DNA from: Alviniconcha marisindica
Taxonomy: Eukaryota; Mollusca; Gastropoda; Provannidae
DNA: 64,000 nt
Assembly (NCBI GenBank): GCA_018857735.1
Contig: JABMCL010002071.1
Span: 266,001 to 330,000 of the forward strand
Direction: 5' to 3'
Under the pieces are notes generated by a model. The model searched no databases and was not told the DNA's origin. It saw nothing but the letters and a program-made list of their open reading frames with translations. Both the position numbers and the translations under genes were made by a program. Shown in pieces: positions 13,201 to 24,924 of this stretch (its first letter is position 1; every line of letters begins with the position of its first letter).

Positions 13201-16200
13201 GTTAAGCAGTGGTTAGAAAATGTTCAGGATAATGAGGATTGGCCAGAAAGGCAGTGTACGGAGGGGAAGATGGGTAGGGCATGCTTTGCTTCCAGACAGC
13301 AGACCTTTTCAGTTACAATGCTTACTTGAGTCAGGGGTGTAGGGGATCATACTTCTCTTCTCTTTCCCATCCTCTCTGCGTTATCTGCATGCCCAATCGC
13401 ATGGGGAATCAGTCCTCTCCTGGTTTTAGTATTGTTTTTGTTGCCTTTGTTCTTGCAGTTGGTGGTTAATACTGCTGGTAGCCTAGATCTCTGCCACCTG
13501 TATGTAAATTAATGAACTAATGTAATCTGATCTGACTTGTATAGCTTGGCTGTTTCTTTGACCTTCCTGGTGTTATTTCAGCAATGTGCATATTTTCATG
13601 AATTTGTGATGTGTAAACCACAGCCAGGCATATGGCCTTGTATTCATTGTATGTTTGTTCTTGTGTTCTGGCTGTGTGTGAAGTGTGAAGAAAATACAGG
13701 GGTCATTGCTTCAGCAGTGACAGTGAGTGTGTGTGTGTGTGTGTGCGGGGAGGGGTGGGTGGGGGAATGGTGGTTTTGTTTCTTTCCATGTACAGCAGGT
13801 GAGCGGCTCTAACGAGTTTCTGTATTTTTTTCTCTCTCGTTCTCCCCGCCCACCCACTCATGCTGGTGCCCTCACGTGGAATCTCTCTCGTTCGCTCGGA
13901 CTCACCTTGACTCTTCTTGCTCTGCCTCTCATCCTGTTGCTCTACTATAGAAGGTCACGCCAGATGCTCTCTTTACCCTTTTTGGTATGTTTAAATGCAC
14001 TTTTCTTCTTTCTTGGTTTCTTCTGTAGTTTTTTTTTTTTTTTTTTTTTTTAAATTGTAGTGCTGTTTTTACTTGTAATATGTCGAGAAGTCAGTTGCTT
14101 AGCTGTTGATCTGTTCTCTTTGACTTTTCATTTAGTGCCCAGAGTATGTGTGAATGTCAGGTATAATGAAAATCTATCTGCTGTTTGTTTGTTTTTTGTT
14201 GTTTTTTTAGATGCTTTTACAGTGCTTGTTATTTGTCTCTCATAGTTATAGTAGAAAAGAGAAGTAATTGCCTAGGGCACTATAGTAATGTTTTTTCCCC
14301 CCTTAAGAATAGATGAACTGATCATCCATTGATTGCCTACTGACTTGGAGCAAAACGTTTTCTTTGTTGTCTTTCTTTATGTTATTGCACATCAGTGAGA
14401 AAACCAGAAGTGAGATGGGCTGTTTTTGGCCTGAATGTCAGACTTGTTCTGCTGATTAAAAAAACATAAAGTTTTTAGACTGAAATAAATGACATTGGAA
14501 ATTTCTCAGCTGCCATCAAATCTGTGTTTTCGACTGCACAGTGATAATAACTAGTGAGCTTTATATATACAAATTGGGATGACCTTAGTTGAAGACCAGA
14601 GTGATGCCAGGAAGTCTAAAATAAAAGTTGTATCTTCATAGTAGGTTCTGATTGGATCAAATTTAAACTTTGTATATGGTCATAGCCAAGAGCAAGATAA
14701 TTAATGCAGTAATTGCTTTCCTGATTTGGTTTGTTTTCAGGGGAGAAAATTGATCTGTTATTAGACAGAAACATTAATGATGTTTTTTTTCTTTTTCTTC
14801 TCAAAGGCTGTCTTTGAAACTGCACAATGCTGACAGTTTGATGGTTCTTGGCCTAATTTAACAGAAACAGGAGAGCTCTTTTTTTAAAAGCGGTTTTGAA
14901 TATATAATGTCAGAGCATGTGTCATTAAATGAAAGAAAAGAAAAACCTGTTTTCCTGTTAGTCAAATTTGTGCATATCGATCAGCTACTGGGAGTTATTG
15001 CTGGTTTTCTCACTGTTATGAAAAGGAACAAAACAACAACAACAATATTCTGCTGCTAACACCTTTGATGTGCATTGCTAGGTGTGTATGGGGATGTGCA
15101 CCGTGTGAAAATCCTGTTCAACAAAAAAGATAATGCCCTCATCCAGATGGCTGACCCACACCAGGCTCAGATGGGTAAGTTCCTGTTGGATGTACCTTGC
15201 TGACCTCAGCTGAATGCATTAATGTAATAACATTTTGCTGGCATTCAGTGTAGAGCATGACTGTGTGTGTGTGTGTGGTTGCGTGCGTGCGCGTGCATGT
15301 ATGATGTGGACATGCACATGTGTACCATTGCATATGTACATCTGCTGTTAAGCAGCCAAAGTATACAGTGTGCATGACATGGTGTCACAATATGTAGAAC
15401 TGGTCACCAGAGGTATTTTTGTGGCAGCATGTTTTGCTTTGTTATACTGCCTAATTTCTTTCTGTTCAAGCAGTAAGGTGTATAGATTTATATGAGAAAA
15501 ATCTGTTTGTGGTAATTCTGAGAAATGTACATTTTTTTGTGTGTGTATGTACAGCCATCACATACCTTGACAAGGTTCGGGTGTGGGGCAAGAACATCCG
15601 AGTGGCCCAGTCACGCCATGCTATTGTTCAGATGCCCAAGGAGGGACAGCCTGTAAGTACACACTTCGTGTCTTTGTGCAGGGGGAGGGACCTTTTATGA
15701 CCTTTCAAAGTTAATAGAGGATTGTTATTGTTTGTTGGACTTGTTTAACACGGAGTTGTTTCTGGAGAGGTACTGGCAGGGACCAAGATCCAGGAGGTAA
15801 GGGGAGGTTAATCTATATTTAACACTATGCTGTCATTATCAGATTGATTCTGCATCGACGAGAGCCATTTTTCTGTTTCATGAATTGTGAGGGGCAAAGT
15901 CACAAGATGATGTCCACAAATCACAGTTTTTGCAGAGAAAGTAGGGACAAAGGAGGGAATCGGATTGATCTCAACCACTTACCAGGATAACACCTTACTG
16001 CTAGGCCAAACTGGCTCACGATAATACTAACAGAGGAAAAATACTTTGTACTTACATGTGGACAGCACCTTGCCTTGAATCCAGAAGTTTTAGAGCATTG
16101 CATTGACTGTGCTGGACTTTCAACAAGTAGGTGGCAAGAACCTTTGTTATTTTCAACATTGCTTAAGTGGGAGGCAAGAGCCTTCATTGCTTTCAGCATT

Positions 16201-17200
16201 GCTTAAGTGGGTAGTGAGAGCCTTCGTTACTTTCAACATGGCTTAAGTAGGTGGCAGTAGCCTTCGTTGTGTAAGGGGATGGGGTCTTGTGTGTTGTCAG
16301 AATAATGATCTTTTTTGGTTTGTTTGCTCACCACTTTCACCTTATCAGCAGGACGCTGGTCTGACCAAGGACTTTGTCAACTCGCCCTTGCACAGATTCA
16401 AACGACCAGGCTCGAAGAACTGCCAGAACATTTTCCCTCCTTCTGCAGTCCTGCATCTGTCAAACATTCCGTGAGTAGCAGTATTGTGGCATTTGTCAAC
16501 TGGGTGTGCATTGGTGGATGGATTTGTCTTCAACTGGAAGCTGAGCAGTGTTTTTTTTTTTTTTTTTATCAGGAATACGTGTAATCTCTTCCCCCAGCCT
16601 CAGTAGCTTCTTTTGTTTGGAATGAAAATGGAGTTTTTTTTTTATTTGATTATTTTTGGGGTTCTTATGAAAAAAACATGTGAATTGTAATGGTCAGTAT
16701 AAGACATTCTGGACATGGCAAAACTTTCTTTTTCTTGGACAGTATGACTGTTATCAGTGTCAGACTTGCAGAGTTGAACCTGTTGGTACCTTTTGTGGTA
16801 TTTTTTTTTTTTTTAGGGTCAAACATTCAAAGAGTATTCAGTGATGCATATAATGTAGTTTTATGTTGGCAGCTATTCAAGGGAGACGATTCATTTCTTT
16901 CCTGAAAACCTTAACATTGGCTTTTCTTTAGTCACTGTTTAAGCAAGGTCTTTTAAACAGTATGTTCAGAAGCTTTAATAATAAACCAACCTGGAGTCTT
17001 TGTGTGTTTGCAGAGCCAGTGTGACTGATGAGCAACTCCAGAGCTGGTTCGCGGACTATGGCAGCGTCAAGGCCTTCAAGTTTTTCCAGTCAGTGCATTT
17101 TCTTTGTGTTTTTTTGTTTGATCCTTTGGAATTGAATACTATTTTGTAACAAGAGTGATATGTATATGTATGATGGCCATGCATTTTGTGTGTGTGTGTT

Positions 17201-17239
<39 letters not shown>

Positions 17240-18625
17240 CCCCCAATGGCAGATGGCTTGAAGGTGCCTTCTCAGAATGTCTTTATTCATCTCTGCTGGG
17301 TTGTTTCATTTTTAGTATTGGCTGTTACCAGTGTTTCAAGTTTTCATTATTTTTTACAACAGAAAAGCATGTTTTTCTTGTTTTTATTTGCAGATGGTGT
17401 TTACTTGGTCTTTTGTACCTTTTTAGAATGTCTTTATTCATCTGTGTCTGGCTGTTTCATTTATTGTGTTATCTGTTACCATTGTTGTGACACAACATCC
17501 CAAGTTCTCATTATTTTTCACCACAGGAAAGACCGCAAGATGGCACTGATCCAGATGAACTCTGTGGATGAAGCCGTTCATGCCTTGATAGTGAGTATAT
17601 TGCTCTCCATTCTTTTGATCTCAGTGCTACTGAACTTTGATAAAATGCCCTGCATTACAGTAAAGGTTTGGGGAAATAGTGCTATTGGTCAACCCCCCCC
17701 CCCCCCCCCCCCCCCGCCCCCGCCCCCCTCCAGATAAACAACACTACCATAACCACGAGAGGCTACTCTTCTTTAGAGATCATTTATTTATAATCTCACT
17801 GTTTGCCGTTCCACATTAGTGAACCCTCACCCGTGTTTGGGTTTACCTGTACTTTAATGGTGTTTTAACTTGTTCCGTTTGATGTAGCAGGTCATGTTCC
17901 TCCATTTTGAGTTTTAGTGTATGTTATTATTAGATATTCTCTAAGTTATTATTAGATATTGTCTAAGTTCTATTCTGCTAGAGTCCTTACTGGTCCATTT
18001 TAATTGGAGTTGGCCTTTTGTGATGCTCCATAAAGCACATACTATGAAATTTTAAGTTCTTATGTGACTATGACTTGGGAGTGGCTTAGAGCGCATGGTT
18101 CATAAGCTGGATGTGCAGGTTTACTCACACCTGCCAGTGCAAACTGCAAAACATTATTGCTGTGTCATGTGTGTGTGTGTGTGTTTACATTGTATGAATG
18201 AGATTGTTACATTGTTGAATTCAACTTTATTTATAACTTTTATACGTGGCTAATTGTAATGTTTTGTCTATTTGTTAATGCGTTATATGAATGGAACGTC
18301 ACCAAGACAGATTCCTGTGAACATTTAAATTGGTAATTAAATATCCTTGTATATTTGACAACAAAAACAGCATTAAATCCAGTTGTTATTAGTAATTGTG
18401 GCTTTATTGCATTCATTCGTTTTGATAGAAAGTTTTAAAAGTACCAATATCCAAGACTTGTGTCCACTGCCCTACTTTAAGAAAAAAGGTGGATGAAGCA
18501 GTCAGACTGCTGTGTTTGCGTGCATAAATATCTGACCATGTCTGCTTGACTTGCAGGGCATGCACAACACACAGCTCGGGGAAAACAGCCACTTGAGAGT
18601 GTCCTTCTCCAAGTCCACCATCTAG
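1064..18625 (+). CDS. PTBP1: Polypyrimidine tract-binding protein (hnRNP I family), 3' part of gene
   Basis: RNA-binding splicing regulator; the family binds CU-rich RNA through four RRM domains, mainly in the nucleus. Exons read from the sequence: 1064-1210, 1827-1964, 2693-2744, 3403-3461, 4715-4880, 6028-6114, 11890-12014, 13951-13984, 15082-15174, 15555-15652, 16352-16470, 17014-17088, 17527-17590, 18557-18625. Together they give 1326 nt, 441 codons plus TAG, with every junction in phase and GT-AG. Diagnostic peptides are [61 protein letters not shown] and the terminal [10 protein letters not shown]. The window starts inside the gene, so the first exons (N-terminal signals and the start of RRM1) are missing. 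Vertebrates have three paralogues; this is best called a PTBP1/2/3 co-orthologue. Family assignment is near certain; the paralogue number is not implied. Confidence 0.97.
1827..4880 (+). other. PTBP1: PTBP RRM2 exons
   Basis: Four exons (1827-1964, 2693-2744, 3403-3461, 4715-4880) encode RRM2. The RNP2-like strand is LRVIVDNV and the RNP1-like strand is TFQALIQF, followed by the extended fifth strand and linker [15 protein letters not shown] that marks PTB-type RRM2. The conserved linker end RPDLPSGD is present. Junction phases run 0/0, 0/1, 1/0 and 0/1. Introns between them hold only homopolymer T, short (CA)n and no other recognised sequence. Confidence 0.95.
6028..6114 (+). other. PTBP1: PTBP linker exon between RRM2 and RRM3
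   Basis: An 87-nt exon that joins phase 1 to phase 1 and continues the frame as GAPG..., rich in Ala, Gly, Pro and Ser. Vertebrate PTB also has a GAPG-containing, Ala-rich linker here. The acceptor is gatcaag before GTGCCC and the donor is GTAATG. The acceptor lacks a strong pyrimidine tract next to the AG, so the exact start is slightly less sure than its neighbours. Confidence 0.8.
6115..11889 (+). other. Long PTBP intron, largely featureless
   Basis: About 5.8 kb between the two linker exons. Apart from the candidate microexon near 7473 it contains short homopolymer runs (G at about 9548-9567, C at about 7682-7696) and a short (CA)n near 7797. A tRNA A-box-like string TAGCAGAGTGG near 7282 may be a decayed SINE head. 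No open frame here resembles a protein I recognise. Confidence 0.6.
7473..7493 (+). other. PTBP1: Possible 21-nt cassette microexon of PTBP linker
   Basis: Twenty-one bases sit between a strong acceptor (ttcttcttctag) and a consensus donor (GTGAGT) inside the 5.8-kb intron separating exons 6028-6114 and 11890-12014. The length is a multiple of three. In the flanking phase (1 to 1) it would add seven residues, AHAFGLP, without a stop. Vertebrate PTBP1 has an alternatively spliced exon in this same RRM2-RRM3 linker. No expression evidence is available here, so this remains a candidate. Confidence 0.4.
11890..15652 (+). other. PTBP1: PTBP RRM3 exons
   Basis: Exons 11890-12014, 13951-13984, 15082-15174 and 15555-15652. 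The first carries a Gly/Ala/Met-rich linker and the RNP2 strand VILVSNL. The second (34 nt) gives [11 protein letters not shown]. The third gives the RNP1 strand DNALIQM after VKILFNKK. The fourth completes the fold with [12 protein letters not shown] and leads to the linker PKEGQP. Phases are 1/0, 0/1, 1/1 and 1/0. Confidence 0.95.
13951..13984 (+). other. PTBP1: 34-nt PTBP exon flanked by pyrimidine-rich introns
   Basis: Exactly 34 nt, acceptor ctactatag and donor GTATGT. It starts in phase 0 and ends in phase 1, so skipping shifts the frame. Joining 12014 to 15082 reads eight codons and then TGA within the 15082 exon, far upstream of several exon junctions. Upstream (about 13820-13948) and downstream (about 13995-14052) the intron is rich in CU and U runs, the type of sequence the protein itself binds. 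Human PTBP1 exon 11 is, from memory, also 34 nt and is skipped under autoregulation. Confidence 0.9.
15862..16022 (-). mobile_element. tRNA-derived SINE copy B
   Basis: Same orientation and head as copy A: the minus strand gives GTGAGCCAGTTTGGCCTAGC and a decayed B box, then the shared plus-strand string GTGAGGGGCAAAGTCACAAG. The tail module is missing. It is within a PTBP intron. Confidence 0.65.
16121..16275. repeat. 40-bp tandem repeat, about four copies
   Basis: The motif GCTTAAGTGG recurs at 16161, 16201 and (diverged) 16241 with a further copy before, a 40-bp period. It sits in a PTBP intron, 75-230 bp upstream of the 16352 exon acceptor. Confidence 0.8.
16352..18625 (+). other. PTBP1: PTBP RRM4 exons and C-terminus
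   Basis: Exons 16352-16470, 17014-17088, 17527-17590 and 18557-18625. They encode the RRM3-RRM4 linker ([26 protein letters not shown]), the RNP2 strand [16 protein letters not shown], the RNP1 strand RKMALIQM, and the last helix and strand ending SFSKSTI then TAG. The first acceptor is a tandem cagcag, so one extra Gln may be included in some transcripts. Confidence 0.96.
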
Positions 18626-21600
18626 ACTGTCACCCCAGCATCCCAGTCCTGACGCAGCAAGACAGAGAACAGAATAGTGACCATCAGACACAACATTGTT
18701 GTCATGCTCCAGACATTTGCTTTACAATGTTTCATCCGGGAAAAACAAAACAGAACAGTTGCACCTCATGAGCTCAGTCAGTTGTAGAGAGGCAAGAGTT
18801 GCCTGCCCTTCATTGATGGTAAGAGTAGCATCCCCTGTGTTGAGATGGCGCCTCGAGCAGCCCAGCTGGTGGTCCAGTCGTCAGCACTGCTGGGGTTTTA
18901 AGTGCCTTTGTTTTATAGCTGTGCAGCTGAACCCTTGCCGTAATATTAAAACATCTACCTGTCCCCTTTTAACTTGAGCATACCACTCATTAACTAGCTG
19001 AAAACAAAACAAAAGTCAGATGCCGACAGCTTTGTCTGGAAATTGCCAGTGTTCAGATTTTCATAGGGTGGGATGAAATGCTTCTAAACTATGTTATTCG
19101 TCCAGTTTTCACGTTGCAATTTTGTTTACGGGTTTGAAGAGTTTTCAGACTTACAGTGTTATTCTGAAATGTGCAAAGGATTTGTTTCCCCCACCCCAAG
19201 TTGTTTTTTGACACTTTTTTTTTTTTATAACCAATACCAAATGGGAACGTGCATTATTAGTGCAGACCAAATGGTTTTTAGTTTGTATTTTGACGGAGGC
19301 CTCAGAATTGCACTGGTAGATCTCCCTCCTGTTTTGATCCCAGCCTGGGAGCTTGAAGTAGTTTGAGACTAAACACAAGGAGTGTATGGATGGATGTTAA
19401 AAGGCAGCAACAGCACAGTGGAATGTTGAGAGACTTTGGTTCATATTGCACTATTGGTTGGAAAAGGATGGGCTAGACCCAGGTACACTGGAATTGTGTT
19501 GTGGGCACTGCCTGTCCCCGTCTTGACTTTCACAACCGATATTGTTGCAGGGTTGAGAACTAAGAGATGCTTATACTCCATGTCACTCGGGCATTGCCAC
19601 AGAGCCTATTTGTATGATAACCAGCAGACCATTTTTTGTCACTGTGTACCACCACACTGTCACTCGTGCAGCACTCTAAATTAGAGAGTGGCAGAGGTTG
19701 AAGGTGAGAATGTAGGGTGGAACCTTCCACGTGGAAAGTTCAGATTGCGACAGGTGGAGCACTGATCCCCTTAGTTAAGTTCCCTTAGACCTGAGAAATC
19801 CATTTTTAACACGGAAAAAGATTGAAACGAGTTGTGGAGATGGACAGAGTGCAGAACCAGTTTTAACATGTACTTGGCTCTGTGTTTGAGGGCTGAAAGA
19901 CACGATACACTTGATGCCTGGCCTACAATGCAGCCTTTGCTTCAGGTACTCAAGCCATGCTTACACGTGTGGGGTTGGGGAGGGTTTTGTGTGTATGATA
20001 CATGGCATGGGCCAGTTTCATGCACATATTTTCTGTTTGTTATTCTTTCAATGTCCATCTGTAAGTTCTGTATTTGCTTTAATTTTTTTGGTGTTTCAAG
20101 TAATGGATCATATTGGAGTTTAGATATATATATTTTTGCATTTTGAGAGTCATCATATTGGGGGAAATGATTTTTTGACGACCAGGGTGTTGAATAAATT
20201 TGTGTAAATTTGATGTAGCTGTCCTCCCCTTTTTTCTTCACTTTTTCATGCTAAAGATGTGAGCATGGCATTCTTGTTCATCTGGTGTGTAGTGTTTGTT
20301 GTGTTATTCATATGTCAAACTCGTGGATCTATGTATGGATTTTTTACCCCATAGTTGAGGACCGATGGGCCATATTGTTACAGCAATTGTTGTTCTGGAT
20401 TGAGTGTTATTAATGTCTAATAGAAACCATGTCAGCCAGTCAGTCAGTCAGTCAGTCAGAAAATTCATGGAATCAGCATTCTACACCATTTGTGGAAAAT
20501 AGTGGCGAAACTGGTAGGAATGTTTCTCTTCTTGTCAGAGTTTCAATTGTATGCTAAGAAACCTTGTCTCCTACAGCCTTTACCAGCTTTAGTTCTGTGC
20601 AGGCATTGACCAGTTTCTGTGTTTCCTTAGAAGCAAGGTTTGTCCCAGTGCTGACTGGTTGGGTCTTTTGGGGATTATCAGTGAAGATTGTCAGAAAAAG
20701 TGTTTTATTCTTAAAGTCTCTTTGCCATCTTTGAAATTGGTGTTGTTAGGAATATTTTATTCTTTAGGGCTTTTTGTGGCCATCTTTGAAGTAGCTCTTT
20801 TGCTGTTAATATAGACTTGCTGATTTCCTTTCTTTAGTGACCATCTGTAAACATAGTGAAGCATTGAGATTGGAACAAATCTTTTCTTTTGTAAATGCTT
20901 TCTTTGACTTTACTTCATTTGTTTGGTCTGTTGTTATAAATCAGGTGTTTGTTTTGTATATTACTGTAGTGGCATGGGCAGAACTAAAGTAGAGACTGAA
21001 GGCCTGTTCTGTGTAGTGACCTTTGGTGCCCGCACACAACTTCCTTCTCAAAGTACAGCTGGTCAGCAGTTTTCTTTCTGTGACTGGCAGTACTTGCCTC
21101 TAGCCATCGTTGATCTGAAACAAAGCTGAAACTTTGAATAGCATAATGGTTTTAACAGCTTCACACGCAGAATGATATATCTTTGTGTTAGTGTGTTGTT
21201 ACATAGTTAAGGTGGAACCACATGTTAGTGTGTCAGATGGTCATAACTTCTTTAGTTTGTTCTGCATTTAGAAGCAAGTTCTGTTGTGTGTTGGATAAGT
21301 ATGTTTTCTACTGGTTTTTAGTATCACATGCGACATATTTGGTAGCTGTTGTTCATTAAAAACAAAAACTGTCAGGCATTTCCATTGCATTGCTGTAATG
21401 TGAAATTTTCACTTATCACCATCATTGTCTGTAGCCTCGTGTTTTTTGCCCTGTCCTTTTCAGTCCTGTGTTTTGTGCCCATTGTTTGTAACCTTGCTTT
21501 CCAGCACTGGTTGGTTCACAGATTTTGCCAGGATCACAAGCCAGTGTGGCTTTTTTATGCAAATGTGTTTGGACAACTGTGTGTACAAGTGTTTCTGTGC

Positions 21601-22400
21601 AGAACTGTCAACAGGACCAGTGATGGGGGTGGGGGAATTGAGATCTGGCCCCAAAATCCACAAGGAGAGGGGACCTTTTTTTTTTTTTTTTTTGAATGTG
21701 CCTATCTGAGGGATCAACTCTTAAAACCAGGCTACAGACTTTTTTTTATGTACTAGAAAAAGCTTTTTATTTATTGATTGCGACTGCAAAACCCATACAT
21801 TTTTATGAGGATATTGCAGCCTTATTTACACATAAAACATGCCTCAGATATGTTTTTTTTTAATTTTAAAAATGTACCAATTAAAGAAAAATTTACAAAA
21901 TTGTGTATATCGCAATCGTATGATATTAAATACCATTTTGTAATAAAAGTTTCAGACCTAAATGTGTTGCGCCTAAAGTGAAACCTCTGTGGGCTCTTTC
22001 CGTCGCAACTGCTCTGCCTGAGCTCTTGGCACTTTTTCTTAATCTGATCATACTATGCTCTGGACTGTTACCTGTACATACTTTTTTTCTCTCTGTTGCT
22101 TGTACTCCCTGTTTTTTCTTCATTCCTTAGCGTTTGTTTTCTGTTTTCATTGTAGTTGACTTAGGCAGAGTTTAACCTGTTCTTTTTTTTTTAAATTGAG
22201 TTTCCTCTTCATGTCTTCTCTTTGAATCGTTCCATGTTTTTTTTTCCATGTAGATGTTTAGCCTTGCTATGTGTAGTGACTAATACTGTACGTGTGTATG
22301 TGTAGCCACTATCTTTCTGATGCTTCATGGACATGTCTGGATAAGGGTCAATAAACTTTCTGTTCTGCACTCTCTTCTTTTCTGACTCTTCTCTTACTCC
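18626..22400 (+). other. PTBP 3' UTR and downstream sequence
   Basis: After the stop codon there is no further coding signal. AATAAA hexamers at 20193-20198 and 22350-22355 are candidate cleavage signals, so the 3' UTR may be about 1.6 or 3.7 kb. A short (CAGT)n run lies at about 20434-20458. Stretches of T occur near 21680 and 22080. Confidence 0.5.
20193..20198 (+). terminator. Candidate PTBP polyadenylation signal
   Basis: A canonical AATAAA about 1.57 kb past the stop, followed by a GT/T-rich stretch. A second candidate is at 22350-22355. Choice between them needs transcript ends. Confidence 0.35.
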
Positions 22401-23459
22401 CAAAACTGTTGAAAGGGATGCCAGCTCAGGACTATGCTTTCATTGAAAATTCAGGTTTGTAGATGATCAGATTCCTGCCCTTACCTTAGATACCTTACCC
22501 CGCCATGCCCCCTTTAAAAAAAGAAGAAATCTTTCAGTGCGTGTGGCCAAGCATGGTGAAATATTACAAACATTCATAGGTTATGATTTGCCTCCAAATT
22601 TGTGGTAACGCCTAACTTTGTTCATGCAGCAAAAGATGGATATATGTAGGCAGTGCTACTGCGAGAGTGCATGCCTACTTGTCTATAGAGGCTGCAGTGT
22701 GATTCTCATTGACCATTTTGGACACTGAGACTAGATTACCTTGATCATTTTGTGAATGCTGGTTGTTGTACGTTGCATTGATCAGCAAGCTGCATAACTA
22801 GTGAAGAAAAAACTAGACACATGTGAAAGCAACTTTAAAGTAAATAGAAAGAACATATTCCAACATGATTTGAGCTGGTATCTCTGACGAGAGCTGACTT
22901 TTACTTTGCTGAAGGGTTCTGTTGCACAATGTAGGATCTTCCTTCTGACTGTATGTCAACATTATTTTGCAGCATCATCCATTCTTGCATCAGTTTCTCT
23001 TATTGATTGAAATAGGCTGTCATTTCTTCATCACCATCAACATGCTGGTCAACCAGATGGAGAACATTTATTTGCACTGCATACATCAAGTGGTTTGTGG
23101 TTGCCATCAAACAGAATTTCTAGTGTGAAGTTGACATTCTGCTTGCTTCTGACCTCAGTAGCTGGTCGTGAGCATCAGCCATCAAATCTAAACTATTGTG
23201 TGATAACAGCTACATATCTTTGGTAGACCATGCCACTTTCTCATCACTTCCATACCCACATCGAAATCAGATTGCTGCTCACTGCATGAAATCATAATCT
23301 CAAAAGCAACCAGTATAGGTGACTGTTACAGGTTTGAAATAAGGATAGCTTCCATAAATTATTCAATTATAATTATTCAATTATTCAAATTATTCAAAAT
23401 TGCCTTTTGCTTAGAACAGACTGGACAAGCTGCGCACTTCATGCATGACACGATGATTT

Positions 23460-23710
23460 GTCAGCAAGTGCCTCATTCATTAGGAGTTTGGAGATGATTC
23501 ATCTGTGAGTGCACTTCATTAAATAATTTATTTGGTGTTGGGAAACATTACATCGCCAAATGTATCTTGCTACTTGTTTGGAGGAGACAATTTATCTCCA
23601 AGTGCACCTTGTTCATTGTGTTGGGGAAAACATATTTCATTACCAAGTGCCTGGTGATCCAGTGTTTGAGGTGACTCATTCTTAGGTGTTGGGAATAATC
23701 TGTTGTCAAG
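23460..23710. repeat. Degenerate about 55-bp tandem repeat
   Basis: Successive segments share the order: AAGTGC(A/C) followed by a ...TTCATT-type string, then GTGTTGGG or GTTTGGAG, then ACATTTCATTACC-like sequence. Divergence is high, so copy number (four to five) and period are approximate. Confidence 0.45.
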
Positions 23711-24049
23711 TACAACTATCAGATGTTCACAGCAAAACTTCACCATTACAGAATGCATCCATTATCATCAAGCAGGCATCTTGAAAAATATCTTGGAAAG
23801 TCATGCATGCATTTTTGAGAGGGTAAAAGCTGGCAATATCCTACTGTGCAACAATCATGTCTGAGTGATGACAGACATGAAATACAGCTTTCTGTTTGTA
23901 TTCTGCCAAATCTTGCATTGCGTGCATGTCAGGTCAGCATTTGTAATCAAGCCCAGGTTATTGAAATGTGACCAAGAGCACCAACTTTCATAAACATGTG
24001 AAGTGCAAGTCCACAGGATTTTTAGCCTTCCTGTGTCGTGGAAATATAT

Positions 24050-24248
24050 AAAGTATGGAGATGTGTTTACTCCATGAAATGAGGTATGTAATTATCAGTA
24101 TTAGGTCATAGGAGCATACAGAGTATGACTTTTATTTTTTACTCCCATGAAAGGAGGTATGTAATTATCAGTATTGGGTCATAAGAGTATACAAAGTATG
24201 GACATTTTTTATTCCCATGAAACGAGGTATGTAATTATCAGTATTAGG
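24050..24248. repeat. Three-copy 70-73 bp tandem repeat
   Basis: The string GGTATGTAATTATCAGTATT begins at 24083, 24156 and 24226. Each copy also carries CCATGAAA and a GTATG...CAT segment. Intergenic; no function visible. Confidence 0.85.
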
Positions 24249-24887
24249 AAGTCCAGCCAGCCTCTTGGACTGCCTGGCATGTTGAAAACTTTAACTTGCA
24301 GTTTTTTCACACACCATAAAATTAATATCAAACCTTTGCATGATGGTACTATTCACCCAGTGCTACCTGTCCACACCACTTTCTGGGACTGTGACCATAT
24401 TTCAAGCTGCATCAAACAGTACCGATTAAAAAATTTATGTTCTCATTTGATTAAGCTGAAACTTCATATGATTGTTAATCACATCAACTAGTGCATGAGT
24501 ATACCAATATTTTAGACGCGAGCACATATTCAGGGGAGGCATTCACGTGTTCCAATGTAAACTTATTTTCTCACCAGTTTAATCAAGGCCTTTCAAACTG
24601 TGATTTTAAACCTGGATGGGGTCTACTGATTCATTGTATGTTTGATGACCTTGACTTTAAGGTCAGAGATGTGTCAGAAACATAAGCTGCAGATGCTGCT
24701 TTGGGGATTCTTGTCCAGCATAGTTTAAATGTATGGTTGCTACATACATGAAAAAGATCATGCACAAAATACTTTGTATGACACCATAATTTCTCTTCTC
24801 GTTTGATATTTTAGCACTGGTTTTGACAGTTGAGTTTAGAATGTGCCTGGTGTCCACACTTCCAGGAGGACAAACACTGAAGTGGTC

Positions 24888-24889
<2 letters not shown>

Positions 24890-24923
<34 letters not shown>
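24890..24923 (+). repeat. 34-base G homopolymer
   Basis: An uninterrupted run of G next to GGTCCC. It could form a G-quadruplex. Its exact length is also what sequencing or assembly most easily gets wrong. Confidence 0.9.
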
Positions 24924-24924
<1 letters not shown>

